From Mayamaea pseudoterrestris (lineage: Eukaryota > Bacillariophyta > Bacillariophyceae > Sellaphorales > Sellaphoraceae), in contig BROI01000039.1 of NCBI GenBank assembly GCA_027923505.1, positions 62,001 to 126,000 of the forward strand: DNA of 64,000 nucleotides, read 5' to 3'. Of the stretch, positions 31,401 to 41,944 are shown one piece after another. The position numbers and the translations under genes are program-made. Below the pieces are notes generated by a model. It made no database searches and was not told where the DNA came from. It worked only from the letters and a program-made list of their open reading frames with translations. Numbering within the stretch: the stretch's first letter is position 1; each line of letters starts with the position of its first letter.

Positions 31401-34400
31401 ATCTTTTGCGATTCTAATTTCTTGGTCAGCTGTAAGTTTTATCAGTGCTGTTCGAGCTAGCATACCTCCGTTTCCAGCGTCGTCTTTAAACGCATCTTTT
31501 GGTGGTTCCATCTCACGTTTCCGGCGCTTTGCTATGACTTCAGCCACACTTTCAAGAAAGGTCATAAATATGACGCTCCACATCATGCGATGAACCTAGA
31601 AGCAGAATGAATGAGTAGTGGTCGCGCCGTACACGAACTGGACCAAGAATGGCTGTCGTTAAGACTTACCTCTTGGTCAGGGAATGAACTGCGTGGACCA
31701 GCAGCCTTGAACAACTCGATGATTCGACAATTGTAGCCATGGGTAGACATCAGCTTTATGATGTGCTCAAAGTCTCCTCTCCCCCATTCGCCCTTCTCCG
31801 GAACGCCTCCCCATCGGTATCGTTCCTGATCTCCTTGTTCGTTGTTGTCATCGTCATTCTCATTCGCGTCAGATGCATCCGAATCCGACACCAAGAGAGC
31901 ATCCTCGACGTCTGCGGCCAACGCCGTTTCTGCGTACGACTTCATCTTAAATTTCTCTCGACGCGATGTCAAAGCTTCCTGCAGCACAGCCTCAACGGCC
32001 GTCTCACCGACAACTTTCTTCCAAAATTCAGGATCATCAACATCTAGGCAGATAAACGCATCAGAAACAATGATTGTAGATCAATCGTCATATTCAACTC
32101 ACCTACGTCTTCATAATTGACATTCCCCGAAGCGTCCGGCGACTTCGCCACTTTGAAGCTGGCTTTTGAAAAAGTACTGCCAGCAGCAGACCTATTAGTG
32201 CCATTGGTACCTTCGTGTACAACAGTCCGCGCATGCCGCTGCATAATCGTGTCAATGTCTTGCTGAATAAATTCGTTTGATTCATCTTCAGCCTTCCCCT
32301 CTTTATCCTCCTTAAAGATCTCATAGGCACCATTGCGAAGTAATCTTTCGATCTCTTCCTTTGACAGCGCGCCCTCACCACTGGCGCCAACCTCAAATCC
32401 ATTTAACACTGCCTGGTCAAGACCCATCTTTAAGCTTGCCATATGGAACATCTGGACTTCATATGTCTTGCGGGTCAGCAGGCGATATACCTAAATAGAT
32501 TGCACAGAAGTGTCAGCAGAGTGTGACGCCCACGATAATGGCACCAATGTAAGCACGAACCTTTACGCTCTTGGTTTGACCAATGCGATGACACCGTCTA
32601 CAGTTTGGAAGAACAGAAGATAAGATAGAAAAATTAGCCGATGCGTTCAACGACTGTCTTAATCTCCGTAGCATACTTACGCTTGTCTGCGTCGCAACAG
32701 ACGAACAAAAAAGGGAAGGAAGTGTGAGCATTAGTATGCAAAAAAGTGGTTTGGTAACGCAATCTCCTGCACTGTAACGTACGCTTGTCTGCAGCATCGT
32801 GAAAAGAATGAGAAGAAGAATAGACGGTGCGTTAGACGTGATGCCAGGGACAAACAAACAAATTTTACCGGCATGTATGACCTACAAGTCGGCCTGTGGG
32901 TTCCAGTCAGAGTCAAAGATAATTACCGTGTCCGCTGCAGTGAGCGTTATACCAACCCCACCGCTGCGAGTGCTCAACATCATAATAAACGGCGACTCCC
33001 GTCCCTCGGTAGGCGGTGCCTGAAATCGATCAATCGCCTGCTGCCGTCTGTGGCCCGTAACTGAACCATCAATTCGCTCAAATACCATATGTCTTGATTT
33101 GAAGTAGTCTTCAAGAATATCAAGCATAATCTTGAACTGCGAGAACATGAGGACACGGTGCCCTTCTTCCTTCAGACGCGGTAGCAGTTTATCGAGTAGC
33201 ACAAGCTTCCCCGATGCCTTTACAAGGAGATCAGCTTCAGATAGACTTTTATTCTCTGCTTGGGCTCGAATAACATCCTCGACGCCATTCAAAAGGAATG
33301 TATGGTTGCAGCACTTGCGCAACTGCATCGCGAGATTGCTAAGACTCGGCCCATCCATCGCCTTCTTCTTCGTTTTGTGGAGAAACCCGACATTCTTCTC
33401 GTACAGCGCGCGGTAGTACTGCTTCTGCATCATAGTCATTTCAATTTCAATTAGCGTCTCTTCCTTTGGTGGCACCGACTTCTCCACGTCTTCCTTGAGG
33501 CGTCGTAGAATAAACGGTCGGATCTCTTCGTGAAGCCCATCAATTGTTTCTTTGCTTTTCATATCAGCATACTTGTCATTGAAGTCATCTGGGTCCGCGA
33601 ATTGATGAGGTTCAATGAAATTTAATAGCGTCCAGAACTCTGAAATTGAATTCTGCAGTAAAGGAATCGTATTTCATAAGGGCATTTAGACACCACAGCC
33701 TATTAGACATCGAGAGGATTACATCCAGCGCGTACCTGAATTGGGGTCCCAGTGAGCAGGAGCTTAAAATTGAAAGAGAACTTTGGGTCGCGCAGCTTGA
33801 CTGCCAGTTTTGACGTATGATTCTTTAAACGATGGGCCTACAGCGACGAGCACGTTTGTCAGAATGTGCAAAAGACGAGAATTAACCACATCAACAATCT
33901 TACCTCATCGACCACCAAGCACTCCCATTCTACAGCAGTTAGCTCACTGACATCGTCGGCGATCATCATTTCAGGCGTCGTCAAAACAACGTCGACCATC
34001 CAGGGACAATCCGTCTTGGTGCGCTTGGGTGAACCGCACTTCTTAAGGTAGAGTTGATTGATGCCGACAGTTTGAGACGGACGGTCATCGTGGTACGCAA
34101 ATTCATGATAACGTAAGTGTTTCCTATCATTCGCTGAGCCGTAGTAGACAATAGTGTTCAAATCGGTCCACGCCTGAAATTCACGTTTCCAGTGAATCAG
34201 TGTCGACAAAGGAGCTATGATCAAAATGGGCCCAAATACACATATCTGTTTGATTATAATGTTCATTGAAGCGGCAGTTTGAAGCGTCTTGCCGAGGCCC
34301 TGAGACAGCGAGTCGATGTAACGTTAAGCGGATTGAAATGCATACGGCAATTACCTCGGCGATTATGTGTTTGCAACTTACCATCTCATCCGCAAGAATA

Positions 34401-36006
34401 CAAGAACGATTGTTGATATAATTAGAAAGCATCCAAGCAACGCCTTCTGCCTGATAATCACGAAGCTGGCCGCCATTTTTAAATTCAAGATTCTGAAGCG
34501 CGAGCTTGTACTCCTCCACCGCTTCTTCCTTGCTTTGTGCGTCAATGGGGCTCTTTTCGCCGAAAATCTTATACAATCGACGCCGTTCCTTTTCGCAAAC
34601 TCTGAGCAACTCTCGCGTGACCGACTTTTTTGGTTTTGTCCGTCGCCGAATAAAGCCTTTCACCTCGTCCTTGTAATCAACGTCTGCGAGAATTAGATCC
34701 CTTTCAAACTCATATGATGCGTCGTCATAACATGTGTTACCCCACTTGACGAGGAACTGCCGACCCGTTCCTTGGTCAAAATCCTTGTGCAGTCGATCCA
34801 AGATTATACCATAATCCTCTAGTGTCGCCTTGTCTTCATTCTCAATCGTCAATGCAGGGCAGCCATCTAGCGGCTCAACATCCAAAATGCGCTCAATCTG
34901 CGTCCATGCCGGATCGAAGTAGTCTCCGTCGCATCGTTCGTCCGCTGACAATAGTACTCCATTACTCATCTTTCGAAAGAAGGTTGTCAATTGCGCCTTT
35001 GACTTGTTGAGCGTATAGCTGTCCAAATCGACCTGCGTCTCCCAAGAGCAGTGAAGGTAGCTCAAGTCACTCCACTTGACGAGGAAGCGTTCCTCAAACA
35101 CATTCTCCATGTCAACTGACGGATCGACTTCTTGATGCCAGCGACTGCCCGTATCAATCTCTGAGGTTTGAATTTTAGCGCAGATTGCTCTCCATGTTGC
35201 CAATGTTTCGGTCCGAACAGCCAGAATGCGGTGAACCCTGAGCGGCTCCCCATCCTCCTCCATTTCGTCGTCGTCGTCATCATCCGACTCACTCTCGGCT
35301 GAACCATCATCCGAAAAGGATCCGTCAGCATCTGCATCCATGGCTGTTGTCGAATGGTCCAGTGACAAGCGAGGCTTGGCGTGCCGTCGGGCCGAAGACT
35401 TTGGCGGACTGCCAAGTGAGGCCAAGGAATCGCGAAGACCACTATCCGGCTTATTGCTGCGTTGTAATCCTCCGGTCCTCTTCTTTGCCGGCGGTGGTGG
35501 CGACTCGCTTTCACTCTCATCCGTATCTTCCAACGTTTCTCGCATGGATCGCTTCATGCGAAAGTCTGCGTCGGACGGTTCCGTCATGGTTTTGGTGCAT
35601 TTCGTGGTGCGCGAGGAAATGCGACGATACCCATTCTTGGTTGCCGCAGGTTTCGCAGACCGGCTGCTAGTCTGCGCCGTTCGTGAACTCTTGCGTCGAG
35701 CGACTGGTTCCTCGCTTGATTCTTCTTCCTCGTCTTCGCTCGTGTTTGAGCTTTGATTGTCGTCGTCGACTGCATCCTCGTCGCCAACGCCAGAGGTGTC
35801 GTCATTCTTGTCGTCATCATCGTCTTCACTTGCCGCAACATCTTCATTCTTTGCCAAAAAGTCAGTCTGCTTGATTTGGCGAGTAGTGCGACGGAGGTTC
35901 AGCTCATCCTGCGGTTGGCAAATTGAATTTGGAAGCGTGAGAGTTGTATAACGAGCAGCGTAACGAATGCTCGGCGACATGAGCCAGACTTACGGACGAC
36001 GACATG
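28450..36006 (-). CDS. CHD: CHD-type chromatin-remodeling ATPase, 13 exons
   Basis: ATP-driven nucleosome remodeler. Exons: 36006-35995, 35908-34382, 34299-33904, 33837-33736, 33652-32886, 32788-32783, 32686-32681, 32597-32561, 32490-32103, 32043-31670, 31595-31125, 31044-28771, 28692-28450. All junctions are GT-AG and in phase; the product is about 2,200 residues. An acidic Ser-rich N-terminus leads to two chromodomains (about 230-320 and 343-420). The SNF2 ATPase has ADEMGLGKT (joined across exons 2/3), VVDEAHRLKN, GTPIQNSISEFW, DIFDSDWNPQ-type motif V as IIFDSDWNPQ, and DLQAQARCHRIGQ. A SANT/SLIDE-like region and a long basic tail follow. The double chromodomain puts it in the CHD family, nearest CHD1. 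An optional in-frame intron near 30790 cannot be excluded. Confidence 0.92.
32681..32686 (-). other. Six-base microexon 2 of the CHD gene (ACAAGC)
   Basis: Preceded by acceptor GACGCAG and followed by donor GTAAGT. It encodes the second Gln-Ala of the QAQAR motif (Q938 and most of A939). Without it and its twin, the protein would lack residues present in nearly every SNF2 ATPase, and the two flanking exons would still join in frame. Confidence 0.85.
32783..32788 (-). other. Six-base microexon 1 of the CHD gene (ACAAGC)
   Basis: Preceded by acceptor GCTGCAG and followed by donor GTACGT. It encodes the first Gln-Ala of QAQAR (Q936 and most of A937). It is identical to microexon 2. The flanking introns are 97, 96 and 83 bp, a normal size for this gene. 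Confidence 0.85.
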
Positions 36007-36600
36007 GTCGCAAGTACAACTCAGCCAAGATGCAACAGTCGAATCAATAGGCAAGGCTAGATAAGATGTATTGGTATATTGCTACTGTATGACTGCCTCT
36101 TCTTTCCCAAGCTCGATCATCCAGAGGTGTCGCGGTTGCCTCGATGTTTTCCAAGGTCTCGCCTTGGCGGTTTCGCATTGGGACGAAATGGATGAGGGGG
36201 CGCCCCCGCGACATTACTTTGCTGATGATACAGCTAATTTTTTCGCACCTCTACCCTCGACTTTAGCTATCCATGAGCTAAGTCCACGCAGAATTAGAGG
36301 CCAGCAGAGCATTAATTCTGCTAGGATATGGTCCGAAATTTATCTACAATCCGAACCTGCTAGACCAAGAACCACACTAGCATGCTATGAAAGTCTCATC
36401 AGTCTGAAGCGTAGACCACTGCTGTATATTCGATCTACCCCTACTATGCATCTCTTTTACAAAAGCAAACTTCTACACCCAGTCTCCACAATGAATCTAT
36501 CAAAGCTCAAGCTATCTCCTCTCCGTGGCCAAGAAAAACGGCGACATACTAAGCATGTGATTTGCTTGTGTAAGCAATGTGCATTATTACTTTCTGCCAG
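36007..36600. other. Intergenic region with a doubtful open frame
   Basis: Lies between the CHD start and the 3' end of the zinc-finger gene. A plus-strand frame stays open from ATG 36089 to 36631 (180 codons), but it has no recognisable domain, looks compositionally random and runs into the neighbouring gene's last exon. I do not call it a gene. Confidence 0.35.
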
Positions 36601-38152
36601 CTACAATGCTACTGCGCCATTTTGTGCATAGTTCATCAACAAGTCGTGGTGATGACGCTGATGGTGCCGAGTCGTCATTGCAGTCGTCTCGCCATGGCGT
36701 TGATTGCTCACGTCAACAGGATATGCGTCGGCGTATAGAGAAGCATCTTGATGGTTTATTGCGTCACCGTCATTGCCGTCGCGGATATTTTCACCACCTC
36801 GCCTTGCGCGTAGCTTTTTGCGAAAGGATGCCTTGGCTTCATCGGAAAGTTTGCTGCCGGCATCGCTCCGACGCTTGCGGTCAACTTCACCGCGGCGTTC
36901 GCAAACCGATTGAGCAAGCGCCGTATGAAAGCCCTTGTCGCGGCCCCATGCGTGAGCAAGGTCTGCTTGCGAGAAGGATGTTGGATGAGTTGAGTCGTGT
37001 ACCCCGGGAGTATAGTAGGATGCAACGCAATCTACCCTATACATACCTTTAAAGTTGGCATAGGGGGTTCCTCCGCTAAGCATGAGCGTTTCGACGAGCG
37101 CCTGCAGCAAGCACGAAAAAGCATGAAAACGTAAGCTACAGCTAAGAGAGATGCGCAAAGCAGGAGCGACAAGATCAATAACGTTACATAAACCAAGGAT
37201 CAAACATAGACTTACCAATTGTCGCTCCCAAGGCTCCAACTGCTGCGACAAGTTTGAAACAAGAAACATGCCTCTTGCTCGTCGCTCGGCATTGCGATGC
37301 CAGCCCGCTTCTCGATGCCGCTCGTGTCGCAGAAACGTAATGAGAGGCATGACGCAAGTGCCTGGAGGCGGATGAAGAGGGTCGAGTGGATCGTTCCGTG
37401 CTGCTGCTTTCGAAGTTCTAGGCGCAGCTGCTGCAAGGTCAAGCGCATCAATATTGCCTTCCCATATAATTGATGCATCAGTTGGCGCCGTCATTGTCTC
37501 GCCGTGAAGTTGTTGATGCTGCTGCTGAGGCGCAACTGGTCTTATACGCATATTGACTGGACGAAAGGCAATGGACGCTGGAAGAATTGTGTCATAGACC
37601 GACTCTCCCTCGGGCGGCGGAGGCTGCTCACTGACAGGTTGCTCCTCTGGACAGTTAATGGACTTCCAGTGGCGCTTACACATGCCATCATGAGTGCCCT
37701 GCGCTTGCTTTTCGCAGCCTGCAACATGGAAGAGGCGAGAAATTCGATATCAAGTTGAGTCGTGGATGCAAACGATTGGAGTTGATGGTACCATCCGAAA
37801 TTCAATACTCACCATCTATGCGGCAACGCTTCGTCTTGGCTCCATGCCGCTGACAATGTCCCTGTGACTTGATCACGCGGGTACATCCTGGAAAGCGACA
37901 CAATCGCTTGCCCTTGGGAGCATCATCACACAATGAGGATGCGCCTCCTCCGTCGACTAGCAAATCGGCTCGAGCATCGTTTAAAGCAGCAGCTACATGG
38001 TAGGCTTGCTGATGATGAAGGCTCACATGGTCACTGCTGCTACTGCCTCCAGCAAAACTCATAGTGTTTTCCTGTCGATGCACTAGCAATGGGTCCATTG
38101 CCGCGTTCATAATGCCAATGTCGCGCCTCGTTATGAGTGAGTAATGATCCAT
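36601..38152 (-). CDS. WRKY19-like zinc-finger protein, 4 exons
   Basis: Exons 38152-37813, 37718-37216, 37101-37047 and 36962-36601 give 419 residues from ATG 38152. A Cys/His module spans the first intron: CRFPGCTRVIKSQGHCQRHG, then KRCRIDGCEKQAQGTHDGMC and KRHW. This repeated CxxxxC...CxxH pattern with PGC and KRC is that of the WRKY19-like zinc fingers frequent in stramenopiles. DNA binding is likely but not proven. The rest is low complexity with poly-Gln/His patches, one conserved-looking segment (PGTCVMPLITFLRHERHREAGWH) and a basic stretch (FRKKLRARRG). Introns 2 and 3 (114 and 84 bp) are multiples of three with no stop, so unspliced forms would also be translatable. Confidence 0.7.
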
Positions 38153-38800
38153 CTGCAATGCAAGAGTCAAGTCGTGCGGCGAGCTCTAGAAACGTCTGTT
38201 CGTCGTCGGATCGTAGTTCGTGATGACGTCATTTGCGTAGAATCCACGTGGGTTCAGTATGACGCCAGCTGTTTCAGTCGGAAGCAATCGTTGTCCTCCA
38301 CAGTGAAAAGCTTTTATCACACTTCATCGAAGAGTAGTTGTCATGAGTCCCGGGAAAATCAAAGTTTTTGGCACTGTAAGCTCAACAGTAGTCATGAGTC
38401 ATTGAAAATCGAAGTTTTTGGCACTGTACGCTTAACAGTAGTTGTCATGAGTCCCGGGAAAATCAAAGTTAATGGCACTGTAAGCTCAACAGTAGTCATG
38501 AGTCATTGAAAATCAAAGTTTTGGCACTGTTTTCCACATAGTACTTAGCTGTACTGTTTGAAACCTTCATCCAAATCGCGACATTGATTGCGACCATGGA
38601 GGAAGGCAGCGTTTGTTACCTGAAATAACAGTGGCAAAAGAAGACACTATTCAAGGGAGGTTGATGCAAGACTGTTCATCACAACGTTGACTGCAAATTA
38701 GTCGCTAATGTTTGTTTAGTTCAAGCTCTATCATTCAAACAGCGACCGTTCGAGTCCGAGGACGAACATCAATCAGTCATCATTCACCCATCGTTTTGTA
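38153..38800. promoter_or_regulatory. Divergent intergenic region, zinc-finger / macrodomain genes
   Basis: 648 bp between two start codons. The middle is occupied by the repeat cluster at 38331-38560. A sequence resembling a splice acceptor directly precedes the zinc-finger ATG (GCATTGCAG), so that gene may have a 5'-UTR intron here. Confidence 0.45.
38331..38560. repeat. Four-unit tandem repeat with CATGAGTC and CAAAGTTTTTGGCACT
   Basis: Units of about 56-59 bp alternate between two types: one has CATGAGTCCCGGGAAAATC, the other CATGAGTCATTGAAAATC. Both are followed by AAAGTTTTTGGCACTGTA and CAACAGTAGT. The alternation A-B-A-B shows that an AB dimer of about 115 bp was itself duplicated. 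The core 16-mer also occurs at 18946. Confidence 0.75.
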
Positions 38801-39693
38801 ATGTCCAAGGTCCTGCTGCGACAGTCCAAAATAGCACCCAAACTAATCTACGAAGCTTGCCATGACACGCGCGTTGTTCAAGTCTGGACGACTCCGTGCA
38901 TTGTGACTCGGTTCGGCAAGCCAAATGGCTGCTGCTCCATTCTTGTCAATCCATCCAATCCAGAGCTTTCCGGGTGTCGAAATTTCCCGTACTTTCCCAA
39001 GGGAGGTCCAGTGCCGGCAAAGGTGGATTCCATGCACAAGGATTGGCAGCCGCTTGGTATGTAATGCTATTTGTGACAGTGTGGACGAACTGCGCGTTGA
39101 CGTATGTGTCAGCTAACGCTCACTTTGCGCTTGTCCATCGACTACTGCAATAAACAGGCTTTGTCTCACAATGGGGAGGCATGGAGGTAGGCAGTGGCAT
39201 GCTGTTTCCCGTTTCCGTGGTTGACGGCTTGGTCCATCAACTGGGTGGATGGACTTTGCAGGCGGAAATTGCAGTCAAGCGTCTGGTGAACTCTCAGCCT
39301 TGCCCTGTTGGAAGGGCATGTCGCACCACTGCCGGCCAAGGCAAACTACGAGACGAATACGATGAAATAATACATACGACTCCTCCCTTTTACAAGCATG
39401 ACAAGTCACCGGAGCAAATGCTGTCAAGTTGCTACGAGTCGGCGCTCCGCCTGGCGTTTGAACACCAAGAGACTGACATGGGCGTTGCGATTCCGTTACT
39501 TGGCGCAGGTGCCAGAGGATTTCCTACAAATATTGCCATTGATGTTGCAGCCAAGTCTGCTGTCGCATGGTGCAGGTCTGACAACAAGAAATTCGCGAGC
39601 AGGAGTTCAACGCAGAGGATTGCGTTTGGACTGCTCGAAGACGACGACGCGAAAGCATTGTCCGAAGCCATAGATCTGGAATTGAAAGGATGA
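38801..39693 (+). CDS. Macrodomain (ADP-ribose-binding) protein, 2 exons
   Basis: Exons 38801-39056 and 39158-39693 (101-bp intron, acceptor AAACAG) give 263 residues. The macrodomain fold is marked by SILVNPSNPELSG near residue 47, a Gly-rich segment FVSQWGGMEVGSG, the strand EIIHTTPPFYKH, the helix SSCYESALRLAFEH and the phosphate loop IPLLGAGARGFP. Macrodomains bind or hydrolyse ADP-ribose and its derivatives. The region between the first two motifs is longer than in simple family members. There is no targeting signal; probably cytosolic or nuclear. It converges on homoserine dehydrogenase. Confidence 0.8.
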
Positions 39694-39953
39694 TGGGTTT
39701 TTGAACCAGGTACATCTACTGATGTCTAGCTCCCGTTGCAACATTTGCGACGTGGAGTTTTAACGATCAGTTCGGACCATGCGACGAAGATCTATCGAAG
39801 GGCAAGATCATTATTATACTGACTGATAAATGCAATAGTATTGGACAATGGCTGGTCACGTACCAAAATTAAAGCTCTGACCGCAGCAACGATAGATACG
39901 ACATGGAATAAGTAGCTTATATTAAATGCCCTAGCTTACATTTGATACTGCAT

Positions 39954-41643
39954 CTATGCCTTGACGGAAACCCAATCTTCTCGCAGCACTGGCATGTAGT
40001 ATGTTGGACCCCGACACCAATCCAAACCTTCCAAATCGGCGCAAACATTCTTGACAGCCTGCAACGGAACCTTTTCGGTAATGAGGACGAATGCAGCATC
40101 ATCTCGTCGAGTGACTGGATTTTGAAGAATTGAATGAATGGAAACGTTGTGTCGCTCACATATCTCTCCACATTGTCTCGTGATGCCAACTTGATCGCGA
40201 TACTTGATGCGAATGTAAAAGACGGAATCGTAATTATTGACAAAAATTGTGTCCGTCGAAACTGGATTGAAGGGTGCAGGATTCGCGTCGCCTTTTGTCA
40301 ATGAAACAAGATCGTTGACGCAGCTATTGGCAGTCGGGTATCGACCGGCTCCTTGTCCAATGTAGGTGGTTGATTGCAGGTTGGCGGAAATGACTTCAAC
40401 AGCATTGGTGGCTCCATTCACCGAGGCCAATGCGTCGTTACCAGTCACGTAACAGGGCGATACAAAGGCTGCCACCTTGTTTCCTGGCAGCTTCTTGGCC
40501 ACACCAATTAGTTTCAACGTCCCACCCATCATTTTGGCATACTCGAAATCAAGCTTGGTGAGCTCCGTGATTCCCCGACACGAAATTTCTTCCTCGTCGA
40601 CTTCAACCCCGTACGCCAGTCGCATCAATATACGCAACTTGCTTCTGGCGTCAAAGCCACCTACGTCCAACGTTGGATCTGCTTCGGCGTATCCAAGTCG
40701 CGCAGCCTCCGCCAATGCCTCGTCATACGATTTACCAAATTGGTCCATTTCCGTGAGCATAAAGTTGGTGCATCCGTTGATAATTCCCGAAAGCATGGAA
40801 ATGTCATCACCGACAAAGTCCGTCTGCATGGAACGAATGACAGGAATGCCTCCACAGACGGCAGCCTCGTACCGAAACTCGACAGGCTTTTCGTTGGCTG
40901 CCAGTCTCTTTTGATTAACTTGTTCCAGTAACGCTTGAATCTCGGGCAAATGCTTAGCAATGAGCGCCTTATTGGCCGTGACAACGTCCTTTCCGTTGCG
41001 AATAGCAGTTTCCACAATCGTCTTGGCATCCGTCACACCGCCCATGACTTCCACGACAATGTCAATGGAGTCATCCTGCAAAATGTCGCTGTACGAGTCG
41101 GTGACGGTCACGCCGTCGGGTAGCGTAAAGTCGCGCTCCTTGGACTTGTCGCGTACGCAGAGCGAAACAATCTCCATGCTGTTGCCACCCGTCAAGACGC
41201 GAAAGTGATCCTGTTTTCGTTGGAGAATCTCAACAATTCCTCCACCGACGGTTCCTGCGTGTGCAAAAACAAGGGTTTAGCGGTGAGTTATTGTAATTTA
41301 TGACATTCGGGTGAGATAGTAGTGACATGGCGATTGGCGATGGAGTGGCTGAATATGAAATCGAATCCAGATGTTACATTCGTCCGTATTGAACATGCTG
41401 ATATTTGGCACGCATGTATCAATCAAGTCATTCATTCCTTGGTAAGCCAAAGATACTCCATATGTAGTAAGTATTGCACTCACCGCCTCCAAAGATTCCA
41501 ATTCGTCGCGTCGTGGCCGACAAGACTGTCGATGACGATGACGATGCTCGTTGGCTCAACACTGGCGCAAAAGCAACTGCTCCATTCCTTAGAAAAACAG
41601 TCGATAGCAACAGCGACATGCTTCTTCTGATAGCTCTAGTCAT
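39954..41643 (-). CDS. hom: Homoserine dehydrogenase with ACT domain, plastid-targeted, 2 exons
   Basis: Reduces aspartate semialdehyde to homoserine, the branch point to threonine and methionine. Exons 41643-41484 and 41254-39954 (229-bp intron) give 486 residues. The N-terminus has a signal peptide and plastid motif AVAFAP. The split intron rebuilds the nucleotide-binding loop GIFGGGTVGGGIVEIL. Further motifs are VVTANKALIAKH, GIINGCTNFMLTEM and the catalytic DPTLDVGGFDARSKLRIL. The last 85 residues form an ACT domain (VFYIRIKYRDQVGITRQ), expected to give feedback control by threonine. It is not fused to aspartokinase, unlike many plant and bacterial enzymes. All catalytic motifs are intact. 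Confidence 0.93.
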
Positions 41644-41944
41644 GGTAAGGTTGCTAATCAAGCTCGACACGAAACAAGTCCTTGATTCGACGTTGCACAA
41701 CAAAGAATGATGGCCGATTTGTTTGTGCGGCTGTCACATCATCATCGCGGCTGTCGTAACGGTACTAGGACGAACCTCAACGTCTCGAAAACGCGACTGC
41801 TTTCGGCCATGGCCGCATAAATGTTCGCAAGTGATCGACTTGCGCAGAGAACGCAACAAGCTGCTGCATACACATTGCTCATTACTCGCAGTGAAACAAG
41901 GTTTGCTGTTTTCACGAAAAGAATACTTAGAGACTCCGGAAAAC
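41644..41944. promoter_or_regulatory. Divergent promoter region, homoserine dehydrogenase / UIM protein
   Basis: 301 bp between start codons. The plus-strand frame of the UIM gene is open across most of it but has no ATG, so I do not extend the gene. Confidence 0.35.

Noticed and set aside
32513-32857. Separate gene containing RRCHRIGQTKSVKV
   Set aside because: This is CHD exon 8 plus intron sequence read through; it joins in phase to the neighbouring exons via the microexons.
36089-36631. 180-codon plus-strand gene
   Set aside because: No domain or splice support; it overlaps the last exon of the zinc-finger gene and looks like chance openness.
41723-41944. N-terminal extension of the UIM protein
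   Set aside because: The frame is open but has no ATG, and it would occupy the promoter shared with homoserine dehydrogenase.
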